64,000 nucleotides of DNA. It comes from Globodera rostochiensis (Eukaryota > Nematoda > Chromadorea > Rhabditida > Heteroderidae). The stretch spans positions 3,858,745 through 3,922,744 of the forward strand of contig JAEVLN010000003.1 of assembly GCA_018350325.1 (NCBI GenBank). The letters run 5' to 3'. Positions 22,698-34,000 of this stretch are shown piece after piece (the first letter of the stretch is position 1; each line of letters opens with the position of its first letter). The position numbers were made by a program, and so were the translations under genes. A model generated the notes under the pieces. The model did no database searches, was not told the DNA's origin, and saw only the letters and a list, made by a program, of their open reading frames with translations.

Positions 22698-25600
22698 TTA
22701 TTCAAGACTGATACGCGCGCAATACATCGGATCGCCATCAATCGCGGCAAAGATGCGGTCCATTTCGGGGCCCTCTTGCTCAACCACACGAAACAGCCAC
22801 CCGTTGCAGTTGTCGAAGCCCATCTCCACCAGTTGGTTCACCACGTTCTGCACGATAAAGTCTGAAACAATCCTGGGATTTCCCTAGAACCTTAGAAGAT
22901 TTTCGCAAGGAAATTAGATCCGGTCCCTATTAACAGATTTCAAAACAAATTGGCGTTTTGCACTCACTTTCGTGTATCCATTCGCATCGACGACAATGCT
23001 TTTGGCCTGTCGGCTTCTGATACCCCGGATAGGGCAGACCGGCGGTGCACACCTCAGAATGTGCAGGAGCGTCCAAAACGGGGTAAAGACGTTGTGATTG
23101 AAGCTGAGGGTCTGTTAAAGCAAAAAAAAGTTTTGGGTCGACCAATGCCCCAAAACGGTCATACCATTTGACGAATGGGCATGTAGAGCAGCATCATTCT
23201 GGGCCTCCTTCTGGATTCCCAAAATCGCGGCCGAGCTGATCAGTTCGTTCGGCTTAAAATGATTTTAAATTGATAATTTTATATTTATGCGTAATACCTG
23301 ACGAAAATCCTGACCACATCCGGCACACACACCACGCATCACAACCGCATGAGCACAACCATCAGACTGCAAAAATCCCGTCTTTAACGAAGATAAACAC
23401 AATTTTCTTCCACCTTTTTCGGCTCCACCGGACCGCTCTCAGTGCTCAAATCCACAATTTGCTCATCAACCACCGACTTATGAACAGCGTCGTCGTTATT
23501 TGGCCCTGTTAAAACAGTTAAATGTTGGTTAATCTCAACAAATCGAGTCAAAAACTTTCTCGGTGGCGCCTATTGACACCACCGACCCCCTCAAATGCAC
23601 CTCCTAAGAGAATCGAGCTTTTTTTGGCTTGCCTCCCCCCCAACCCGAAGTTTTTTTTCTCATTACGGCCCTGGGGCTTGTGTCTACTATGGAAGGGGGG
23701 GGGCTATTGTTGTATGCTGGCGCCGTCTCGTCGGCACTTTGTCCTCCTCACCGAGGGCGGCCATCGCCTCGAGAAACTCGCGCTCCAACTGCGCAGCAAA
23801 AGGGTCGGCCATCGTGCCATCCACACGACGGCGCTTCTCGTAAAAGTCGCAAAGCTTCTTGAAAGATTCCTTCTTCACCATCATCCAACCGGTGCCGTCT
23901 TCGTCATCAGCGGAGGATGGCCCCATGGAAGAGGACGACGATGTGGTGGATGAGCGAGAGGACAGGGAAGATATGTCCAGCACGAACGTCTCAGCAGACG
24001 GTTCAACTGCCAGAGAAATTGGTTTGACTTTTTCGCTCCTCTTTTGGTTCCAAATTCTATGTATTGTGCCAATCACGAATTTCCGTAATGCAAAAAACAA
24101 ATGCATCAAAAAATTACACCAGTGAAAGAATTAGTATTAAGCTGAATCTGGACGTCCGGTTGGACTGAAATTTTTTGGTTTTCGTAAATAATTTTTTAGA
24201 TTTACTCTGACCGTCCATCGGCTTGTCTGGCTCAATTGACGACGTGTTGTGGGTGCTTAGCTTCATCAGATTGTCGTTGTTCCCCTTGTTGTCTTCCAAT
24301 TTACGCTTGCTGCCCAACTGGACGGGCGTAAGCGGCTTGCCCAACAAATTGCCATCAATCTGTAAACAAAAAAACGTTGCTTATAAAAATTTCATAGTCT
24401 GGTGCCAAAATGGACTCCGAAAGTCACTCACCTCCAAAACCTCCACATCCGAATCGATCAGATCCTCCTCTCCTTTTTTTCCATCAACACTAACATCCTC
24501 CTTCGCCTGCTCATTTGGGTGCTTCTTCAAATTCTCTTCCGCTTTCTTTTCTCCCTCCTCTTCTCTCATATGCTTCTGCAGTTGATCCGTCATTACGGTT
24601 TCGTTCGCCAAATGCAATTCGTTTAGACGACGTGCCAACTCTTGCTGCACCGGCGCTTGCTGAGGAGGAAAAACAGCAGCTGCATTCTCCTGCTCCACAA
24701 CTGACACGTTCTGGTCGGACTGATCCGAAGTATTAGTGCTTTTGTGCAAATGGGCATTGACCGAGACTGGAATTGAATTTAAGAGATGCGGTTTGTAATT
24801 CATTTTAGCATTGATATAAAATATTGCACCTTCCCCAGACAATTTCGCATTACGCCCATCATTTTTCGTTTCCCCATCAGTTGGTTGTGTTGTATTCGGC
24901 TTGGCCGGCATCGGCGTGGGCTTCGGCTGTTGCAAAATATTTGCCAGAAATTCCGGACTCAAAAATTTTTCAGACAACTAAATAAAAAAAAAGAATTAAT
25001 TTAATGTCGACAAAATTCGTACGTATGATCAATGTTCAAGATCAAAAATAGGTTTACCGATAGTAAAACATTTTAATCTAAATGACTGTGATATATATGA
25101 AACAACTCGCACATTTTCCGCCCCATGGCGAGCAGCGCCAACCACCGACTGTCCAACACGGTTGGCCGCCTGTCCGGTGGCCGAGTCAAATCCGGTCAAG
25201 AATTGACTGACCACCGCCGACGTGGCCTCCAGGCCTGAGAGGGCGGCAGGAAGCGCCTTCTTCACCGCCTCCTGGGCGCCGACGAGTGCGGCCAACACCT
25301 CCGTCTGTTTCTGTTCCATCGCCTCACTCGGCGGCGACGACGGCGGCGGCGGCGGAAGCCCACTGCGCAGCGGCTTTTCTGATGAAGAGGTGTTCGTGAG
25401 CTAAAAATGCCGTTGCTTCATTATAAAAGTACTAATGAGTTCTGGCAATTCTTTTTAAATGTTTTTTTTTTCATATGTTTTCACGTTTTTCAGCTCCCGG
25501 CGTTTATGTTCTAGGAAGGCATGACCCAAGCGTTCCGCTTCGACCACTGACGGCTTCGGCATGCGCAAAGAGGAGGAGCATAATTGAGGACGCTTAAGAG

Positions 25601-28080
25601 TTGCTCGTATAAGCCAAATTTTCTACCAAATCGCACAACCTGAAGAATACCATCACTGCAAAACGGCACATCCACCAGCATGCGACACTTGGCAGGAGAA
25701 CTGAAGAAGAGTTACCAAAGAATTGAAATTTCGCCCCATTTCAAGTTTAACATTTTCTTCTCCGGCACTTTCTTCTGCTGTGCTCCGGTGTTATTGACGC
25801 CAATACTTTTGCTATTTTCCATTGGTTGAGATGGCACAGAGCCGTGCAAAACGCCGCGTTCGTCGCGCACCTCAGCATCACATTCAATTCCTTGAGAAAT
25901 GGCTAATGTTATAAAAACATGGGCAGAAAGTGCTGCTTCAAATTGTTCAAAATTCTATCATTCTCTGTCGCAAATTTTGCCCACCCAAAAACAAACCAAA
26001 ACTCATCAATGCCTGCTGAACGCGTTGGCCGATGCTCTTCAGAAAGTCCACACGACCATCTTGTTGCTGCCGCGCATTGTTGTTGTTCTCCTGTTGGTGC
26101 TGCGCCTGCTCGACATCCGCAGATGGTGCACTCGGTGGGACCGGTAAATGCTGTTGGTTAAATAATGTCAATGCAAAAAAAGAACAATAAATTAGGAAAC
26201 CCAACTTTTGCTTGAGACTAAAGAACTAAGAAACAGCTGGCCTAAGATCACATCCCCTATTCCAACTAAAAAAGCCCCAAAGTCTGTGTTACTGGCTATA
26301 CCAACCATTGTTCGCGCTTTGGCCGAGCGTTCCAAGCGGTTCATCACACGCGATGTATGGTCCTGCAAGCGCTGCTCCCGTCGAGCCGTTCGTTTTGCGT
26401 GTTTATGCTCCAGTTTCTCCCATTTGGCCTCAAATCTTTGCTGATTCTCTGCAAAAACAAAATGTTTAAAGTAATTTTTAAGACTCGGATTTTTCCCATT
26501 ACCACTAACCCCGGCGCTTTCCCATATTTGTACTAGTCTAAAAAATAACAACCTTTGGCACGTCTGGCCAAATCTTCGGGCAAATCCATGAGCAGCGGCG
26601 GCGCCACATCCACTAACTTCTTCACATGGTGCCCAAGTCCTCCATGCCCATGATAATGGTGGTAACTGGTCTTCAGAGGTGGCATCAGAGGAGGCATGCT
26701 GGACTTCAAAAGCCCGAACGGTTTCTTAAAAAACATTACTCGGACAGGCTGAGTCAAAAAAAGGATATTTGTCTCATTAGAAGAAATTAATTCGAACTTG
26801 TTTTGATTGCAAAACCCGTAATTATAGTAGAAATTTATTTAGTTTTTTAAACGATGACATTTTGTAGTGGTTATTTAAAAGTGCTTCTTACCGGCGTGCC
26901 AACGGTTGCCAGACGGCACAACGGATGCTCTCCGTGCACACCTGTCTTCTCGCACTGCTCGCAAAGGTCGAAGTCCGGGCACAGAAAACATTTGTAGCGC
27001 ATACCGACAACATTTCCGTCGCACATATCGCAAATGATGTTCGGATGAAGCTGCTTCACGTCGGAGGAGGAAGCCGCCACCTTTGGAGTCATTTCGTCCA
27101 TCTTCGGCTGTTCACCTGCTGTTGTTAATGAACAACGGTGAGAAAGCCACCAATCGGACACAGTGGTAGCAAAGTTTAAATCCCCATTTTGGAATCAATC
27201 CTCGCTAAAATTTCGTAAACGTAAATTGGCCAAACCGGTTTAAAATCGGGAGCTTCAAAGAAAATATAGTAAGATCCATCCAAACCCAATGTTTCAAGCA
27301 GCACTGTGTCCTTGCTCAGCTTGTTTCGGAAATAGCTGAGCATCATTCGCATCTCGGCATCAGTGCCAAACACAATGGCATCCCCGTCGGCATCTGTCAA
27401 TAAAAAATAAAAGCATTCGTCCTTTTCCACATTCATTCAAACCCCTCAATTACCTAAAATGTGGACAACAGCTTTACTTCTCAACTATTACCCAGGGACG
27501 TAGCCAGGGGGGGGGGGCGGGGGGGGGGGGGGGACCCCCCCCCCCCCCCAAAGAAATTTCAGAAAAAAAAAAACAAGAGGGGGGACCCTATTGTTTTACA
27601 CTTTTACAACTTTTTGATCAATTTTCTTAACAAATTGCCATCAAAAATCAAAAAAATTTTCCCGGCGGCGCCTATCGGCACCGCCGGGCCGCTCCTGGCG
27701 CTCAAATGGGAATGCCATCTGAGCGCCGCGCTCAGATGGATCAATTCCCCCCTCAGAAATTTTTTTCTAGCTACGTCCCTGCTATTACCCAATACCTTTC
27801 GCAGGTCATTTTTTGCCAGATTGAAGTTACAGTTTATTCCAAATAAAAGATACCAAAATATTTAATGTCCAAACAAACCTCGATAAAAAAGTTGTCCGCG
27901 AAAATTTGGCTCAAGGGCCCGGACCTCGGCCATCAAAGCGTCAATGGTCCATTGGACGCATTGGAAACGGCGCCAATTTCCGTTGTAGAACCATTTGACC
28001 GCAACAGACGTCGCTTTCTTCCCTCCATGCTCAGTAGCGGCAGCGTCCTCTGCCAATTCGATGTCGCGTTGCTCTTCCAT
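22698..28080 (-). CDS. SQSTM1/p62-like selective-autophagy receptor
   Basis: Ubiquitin-binding autophagy receptor. Domains in order: PB1 (28080-27880 and about 27395-27200: VAVKWFYNGNWRRF, then the OPCA-type DADGDAIVFGTDAEMRMML); ZZ zinc finger (about 27120-26890: CDMCDGNVVGMRYKC, CPDFDLCEQC, HGEHPL); His/Pro-rich and coiled-coil segments; a long Ser/Glu/Gln-rich linker; a possible LIR, GTGWMMV, preceded by DDED (about 23900); a Cys-rich exon 23366-23298; and a C-terminal UBA (about 22863-22698: VVNQLVEMGFDNCNGWL), stop at 22698. The PB1-ZZ-LIR-UBA order is that of p62. Intron phases agree from the LIR exon to the stop. Two exons before the UBA resemble FCP1. hAT-type repeats occur in introns. 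Confidence 0.87.
27493..27781. mobile_element. non-autonomous hAT-type element (289 bp) with G15-A-C15 hairpin
   Basis: Termini CAGGGACGTAGC and GCTACGTCCCTG are inverted repeats, flanked by a perfect 8-bp duplication CTATTACC (27485-27492 and 27782-27789). It lies in an early intron of the p62-like gene. The left part holds a 15-G run, one A and a 15-C run. The interior CGGCGGCGCCTATCGGCACC block recurs in degraded form near 7396, 23562 and 32927. Confidence 0.92.
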
Positions 28081-28862
28081 GGAAATTCAATTTCTATCTT
28101 TGCAATTCAGTTTTTTTCAGATGAAATCTTTAAATGGAAATGATTTAGGGTTACATTTATGGTGACAATTTAAAGTAATGAATATGGAGATGCAATTTTG
28201 CTATATATGCATGAGAAAAATGATGAGAAAACAACCGTAGAAGGATTGGAAACGCTGAGAAATGTAACGAATAGTCGGGATCATTAGGTGTGGGATTTAC
28301 ATGCCTTTCAATTTTAGTGCAATTACTTACACAATCGGACTATGCTTTCTTTCACTTTCTTGAGACAAGCTGATATTATTTGTCGGTGGCGGAATAATAA
28401 TTATGTATGTGAAGGTCATCAACAACTTTAGGCATTACCGAAGTGAAAAACAAGAAATGGATGAGTAAGGCAAACACATGGACAGTAATCGATTGGGATC
28501 AAAAGTCAATGTGTGGCATTCTATCGCCTGACGTCCAAATCGCGGTGCATGCCCTTTTTGGGTAAGAAAAAATTTGGTATTTAGGGGTACATTTTTTGTT
28601 TTTTTTATTGCATTTTTCTTAAGAACTTTCGGAAAATGCCAAAAATTTGACTTTCTTAAGAAATGTTGGGGAAAATGCCTAAAATAGGAACTAAAAACGC
28701 ACCCTATCGTTATTGTTAAAACACCCATTCAAGACCAAAATTCTTTTAAATACGCGGTTATGGTTCTGTTTTAACCGCTCTTGTGCAACCCTACAATTTG
28801 TTGTTCTATAGTATTTGTTGTATTTATTTTTCAGTCGCTATTTTGTTTAATTATCTCCAATT
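28081..28862. promoter_or_regulatory. divergent intergenic region, putative bidirectional promoter
   Basis: Separates the start of the p62-like gene (minus) from the start of the membrane-protein gene (plus). No element or core promoter motif can be named. Called only from the head-to-head arrangement. Confidence 0.35.
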
Positions 28863-30076
28863 ATGCTTCTGTTTTGGCCTCTCACGGACGACGATGACGT
28901 GGAGGAGAAGGACGACTGGGATTTCTGTTGCGGCACCATTCACTCGTTTATCGGCTCTTTCCTCTTCATATTCGCCGACCTCATTGGATTGCCGTCTCTG
29001 CTCGCCATTTACTGTGCCATGCTCTACTATTTGGTGTGGGCCGAATTTTAAGAAATTGTTTTGTTTTCAGAATCTAATGCTTAAGTTTCATGGACTTTTG
29101 CCAAATTTAAAGTTTTTAGGCAGTTTTTACTGTCGAAGACTTTTTTCAGTACCTTTTAATTTTAAGAACGGCAATTTTGTCAACGTCCATTTCATTGCTC
29201 CCATTTTGGCATTGGTTTTGGGCATCATCACCTCTTTCTCTGGCGCTGTGTCTTTCGTCCGATTGGTGCAAAAAATATATTAATGCAAAAACAACCAATT
29301 AATTTTGCGGTTTTACCTTTTTACAGTACGCTTGCCTGTTCCAGCACCGCTGTTCGTCCACTCACGATCGAATTGTTGTCTATGCAATGAAAATTTATTT
29401 TTGGAGGTGGCTTATTGTTTTAGAAAATTTAATGACCTTTTGTTGGTATGTATATGAGAAACCGGAATTTTATATATAATTTTTGTGTTTTAATTTTTTG
29501 TTTTCAGACTCATTTTCTTCACGCTGTTTTCCCTCTGTTACGTCGCCTTCATCATTTGGCAGATGTTCGGGGGGCCAAGAAACGTGGAGGACATTTGCGA
29601 CTGGGAGCGCCTGTGGGGCTTTTTCAATTGTGTATGGGTTTGGGTGCGCTTGACACTGTTGGCCATCGCGTGGACTTGGATGGCGCTCCAGTACGGCACC
29701 GCTACCTGGTGTTGCTGCGTTGCGTTGAAATTCGTGCAAAACCGATACCGGTCGGTGGACATCGTCATGGGGCTTTTTCTTTGCTGCTCGCTTCGAAATT
29801 TTATGGACATTTCCTTAAAAGAGCTTTTTTCGGCCCCTCCTTTCCTTGATAGCCTAGACACAATGTTGTTTTTCTCTTTCCCAAATCACACCTCCTTTCT
29901 TCACATACATTTTCCTTTTTGCCCTTTTTATACTTCCCTTCCACAACAGCGGCTACTACGATGACGACTCTGCATCGCCGAGCCGAGGTGAATTCGCAAA
30001 TCAGCGCTACGAAGCGACATACGATGAAGAGAAAAAATGGAACCGATTAAAGAATCGAATGAAAATGCTTATGTGA
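28863..30076 (+). CDS. unrecognised multi-pass (about four-helix) membrane protein
   Basis: I do not recognise the family. Exons with agreeing phases: 28863 to about 29032 (acidic TDDDDVEEKDDWDFCCG, then a helix FIGSFLFIFADLIGLPSLLA), about 29166-29263 (HFIAPILALVLGIITSFSG), about 29325-29406 (YACLFQHRCSSTHDR), about 29508-29745 (LIFFTLFSLCYVAFIIW, then a Trp-rich helix VWVWVRLTLLAIAWTWMAL) and about 29951-30076 (polar tail GYYDDDSASPSRGEF). It has roughly four hydrophobic segments with a charged C-terminal tail. The layout resembles small nematode tetraspan-like proteins, but this is a description, not a family call. Confidence 0.55.
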
Positions 30077-31004
30077 GTTTTGATCGGTAATGGTGTCTTT
30101 AAAGTGTCTAGGCGTTTTAGAGGGTGTAGAATCCGAATCTGACCTTCATTTTGACTAATTTTGAACCCCCAAATTCGATATTATTTTTAATTTTTTCAGA
30201 AAACAATTTTGCCCTCAAAACCATTTTTGAAAAGTTCGGGGCCAATAAAAGACAGACACCATGACCACTTTGTGATATCGTTCATATGTGCCTTAGTTTT
30301 TTGCCATTCGATGTAAAAAGACGAAGTATGTGTATATTCTTCCCCAAGCAATAAATTGAATAATGTTACTGTATGTGTCGAAAATCTTTATCAGCGTAAG
30401 CAATTTTATCAATGGGAGGTTCTCTATTCTTTGAGAAGGTATAATCAGAAATAAACAGACAAAATGTGCAGTTTTTTGATTGGAAGAGGAATATCGTTCA
30501 AAACAATAAAAATGGGTGATGAACATGTTTGGTGTGTGTGTGTGCGCGGATGGTGATCACTGATCGATCAGCATCTTTGCATAATGAATGGGAAATACAA
30601 AATCTAACGAAGATGAGGAGGGGGGCTATGGTCAACACAATACATATTTTCTGTAAGGGCTTTGAAAGACTGGAAAACAATTGAGAAATGGAAAGAACGC
30701 GCAAACATTTGAACGAAAGCGCTCAGCAAGCGAATGAGCACAGATCGGCGAAAGGAAAGGAACGACCAAATAAAGAACGTCTGTGTGACGGACTAGCGAG
30801 TCAAAGTTGCGTGAAAGAAATGCGTCTAAAATTGAGAAGTGCGGCGTGAAAACAAAAAGAGGGACCAAAGACGTGATAGTGACATGTATGGTGTCTATGT
30901 GTGGATGATGTACAATAAAAGTTGATGGTGCTCGAGTCGTTATTCTTTTTCTAGAGATTCCATTTTTTGAATAAATTCTCAAAACTCGAGCATCGTCAAT
31001 GTAA
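30077..31004. other. convergent intergenic region with repeat fragment
   Basis: At about 30120-30160 a GTAGAATCCGAATCTG block matches the fold-back family at 47.2 kb. A short GT microsatellite lies at about 30530. No gene is supported. It should contain the 3' ends of the membrane-protein and SUZ12-like genes. Confidence 0.5.
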
Positions 31005-34000
31005 TCACTCCGCCACTGTTTTTTGCTGCGGCAGCGCATTGTTGGTCGTGTACGCGTTAAAGTCGTCGGCGGGACAGTCGTAATTTTGCAGGAACTTCCA
31101 AAGCAGCGCAATGCGCTTGCTGGACGCGAAGGCGAAGCGCTCGCGGAGCTCCTGACAGCTGTTGAAGTGACTGCTGCTGCCACACAAGGAAGAGGAAGAG
31201 ACATTGTGCGAAGGAGATAACAGACGACGATGCGGTTGCAGTCGTTCAGCAACAGCAACAGTCTTTTTGAAGGTGCCTCCATTCAGTCGTGTAGCAGCGG
31301 TAATGGTGCTGATGTTTTGCTGCTGGTGACGCAACTCCATGCGCCAACCGAGACGGTTCTGGTGGCTTTCACCTGTTGGATGAAAAAGTGAAAGGTCCGT
31401 CCCAATTTCTCCAATAACCAATTTGGCGTTCACATATCCGAAGCCCATTGATTTGCTACGCCCAGGGATGATTCGAATGTCTAAGCCGCGCCCTCTCTCC
31501 TCATCCCAACCAGACAGAACGCATAAATAGAAGAAATACTTTCGGGAGAATGAAGGGGTGGCAGGGACACGTACCAATCCCAGTCAGGAAATTGTTTGAA
31601 TTGAACCGGATCTCAGCACACTCACCCCGATGCAATTTGTCGATTTTGTTGTGCCCTTTGCTTATACTGGACGACTTTGCCACGAGGTGCTGTTGCTGTG
31701 ACAAAGTGCGCAGTTCCTTCTCCAGTGCCTTCAGCTCCCTGCCCACAAAGTGCCGACTGTCCCCGCAGGGGTCATAGTCGTGCTCCAGTCGTCTGTACAA
31801 ATCGTAGCGCTCCTCCTCATCAATGCCGCCGGCGTTCAGCAGACAGGTCAAATGGAGCAGGAAATGGGTGCGCAAATGCTGACGATCGATCTCGCCCCGG
31901 CTATCTTTGACGAATACGCGCTGACAAAGTGGGAAAAGATTCAGAAGAAACAGCACAAATTTCAATATTTATTATGAAACAAAAAATTGCTTTTTCGCGA
32001 TTTACCAATGCTTTGTAAAGCATTCGACGGCCAAACAGAGTGATGCGAATGCGAAGAAGAAAAGTGTTCCACATTTGCATCATTGCGCACTCGGCGGGGT
32101 GAAGGTCAGTGATGTCGTTGAGCTTCTAAAAGAGTCAAATCAAAAAGTTTTAATTAATCCAACAGTTTAGAGTTTACACATCAATGCGTCAATTTACAAA
32201 AAATTAAATGAAAATCTCCAAACTTTGTTTAAAATATGTCCAAATATTCTTTTTATCTGCAAAACTTTGGGCCATTCTTACTAAAACTGTCAATTTAACA
32301 ATGAATAAAGGTAGGCCACCATGGCTCAATTATCATATTAAACCCTTATTGAAAACTCCTTTTCTTCGTTATTCAATCAAACAAAATGGGCACCCGGATG
32401 CTCATCTGTCTCATCCACGGCTGATCAATGCGTGCCGGCGTCTCAAAGTTAAAACGGCCCTTCGTCCGAATGTATTCCTCCGCCGTACTCAGTCCACTCG
32501 CCACCGCCGTGTACCGTTCAATGGGAAAATTGTCGACGGTACGCATTTTGTTGGCCAGAGCCCTGTAATACTTCGAGCATCTTGTTAAATAACCAAATTT
32601 ATTGCTCACTTCGTCACAAGCCAAGTTGGACGTACGGCGGTTCGGGCAGAGCGTAGCTCGTTGGACGAGTCGAATTTGACGTTCTGCGTGACGGAAAAGC
32701 CGGGCAAACACTCAGTTGGAGACACACGGATGGACGTCTTGAATATAAAGGGAGGGGGGTGCCGGAGAGGTACATAGTCTCATTTAGGTGCATCAGTAAA
32801 ACTTTGTGGAACAAAAATAAAAAACTTTTTTTGGCGGCTTCAATTTTCTTAACAAAAATCCGCCGCCTCTATACAAAAATATTTTAAAAAAATCGCGTTT
32901 AGAGAAACTAAAAATTTGAATTTCCCCCGACGGTGCCTGTCGGCACCGCTGGGGACCTCTCCTCTAAGAGCCATAATAATTTGTATCTGTGGGGACCGCT
33001 GGGTTTATCGCTGTATTAATCAACCAACTTCGTAAGAAAAGTCGAAACGCGGGTGACAGAATGTGAGGTGTTTTTGTAAGGCCCACAAATTGCGCAGTCG
33101 GAGGGACGCCAAGCAGAAGAAGCAGTGCGAAGTGGGAAAGGGACGGCAGACGAACGGAGGGGAGACGGCGGAGGAGGACGACGGATTGAGAGAGGTCGGC
33201 GCATTGAGGAGGAAAGACGACGAAACGGAATCGGAGGACGTCGAAGCTGAACAATAGGGAATTTTGATGATTCAAAAGGAATTGCTCAACAATTTTAATC
33301 GGAAAAATTTTTTTTTTTGTTTCAACGGACCATCCCAACGGTCGGCGGACGGCTGCGGTCGCTCGTCAGCTGAGAAGAGGCCGAGCGAAATGTTGGCAAC
33401 GGCGGCGGCTGTTCGGACAAAGAGCCGACGGCGCTGTTGTCCTGGCGGACTGCCGGGGGGCAATTGCGACGCCGACGAACGGACGGCGCCGCGGGCGGTG
33501 CACGGCGAATGCAACCAAAACTTAAGCCTAAATAATTTTAAATTTATGGAGAAATTCCTTTTATAAAGTTTATTATCTTCGCTAGAAAATCGACCAAAAT
33601 CACCTCGGTCAAAAAATCGCGGCGATTGTGCATTTTTTAAACATTTACCCGATGACTTTGGGCAATTCCAAAAGTCCATTAGTTGAGGAAGCGGCGGTCG
33701 TGCCGCTGTTGTTGTCCGCCATGTCCATCGCCTCCAGCGCTTCCCTGAGACTGAGTCCTTCGCCGCTGTCCATATTCTGCCTCTCATCGACGGTGTCGTC
33801 ATGCTCGAGTCCATTAACGCCAATCTTCCGTTTCTTCAATTTCGGACCAATTTTCACATTCTAAAAGATACTTAATTTGTTGGATCACAAAACAACAACA
33901 ACAACAACAACTCACCCCAACTGTGCTGCTGCCAATGCCCTCCCCGTTACGCGTGCCATTGCCCTCTTCCTCTTGTTCATCCTCCTCTTCGTCATCGTCG

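Noticed and set aside
22698..23514. A separate FCP1 phosphatase gene.
   Set aside because: Only the short pre-catalytic segment is seen. No DLDQT phosphatase motif or BRCT domain follows, and the exons are in phase with p62 exons on both sides.
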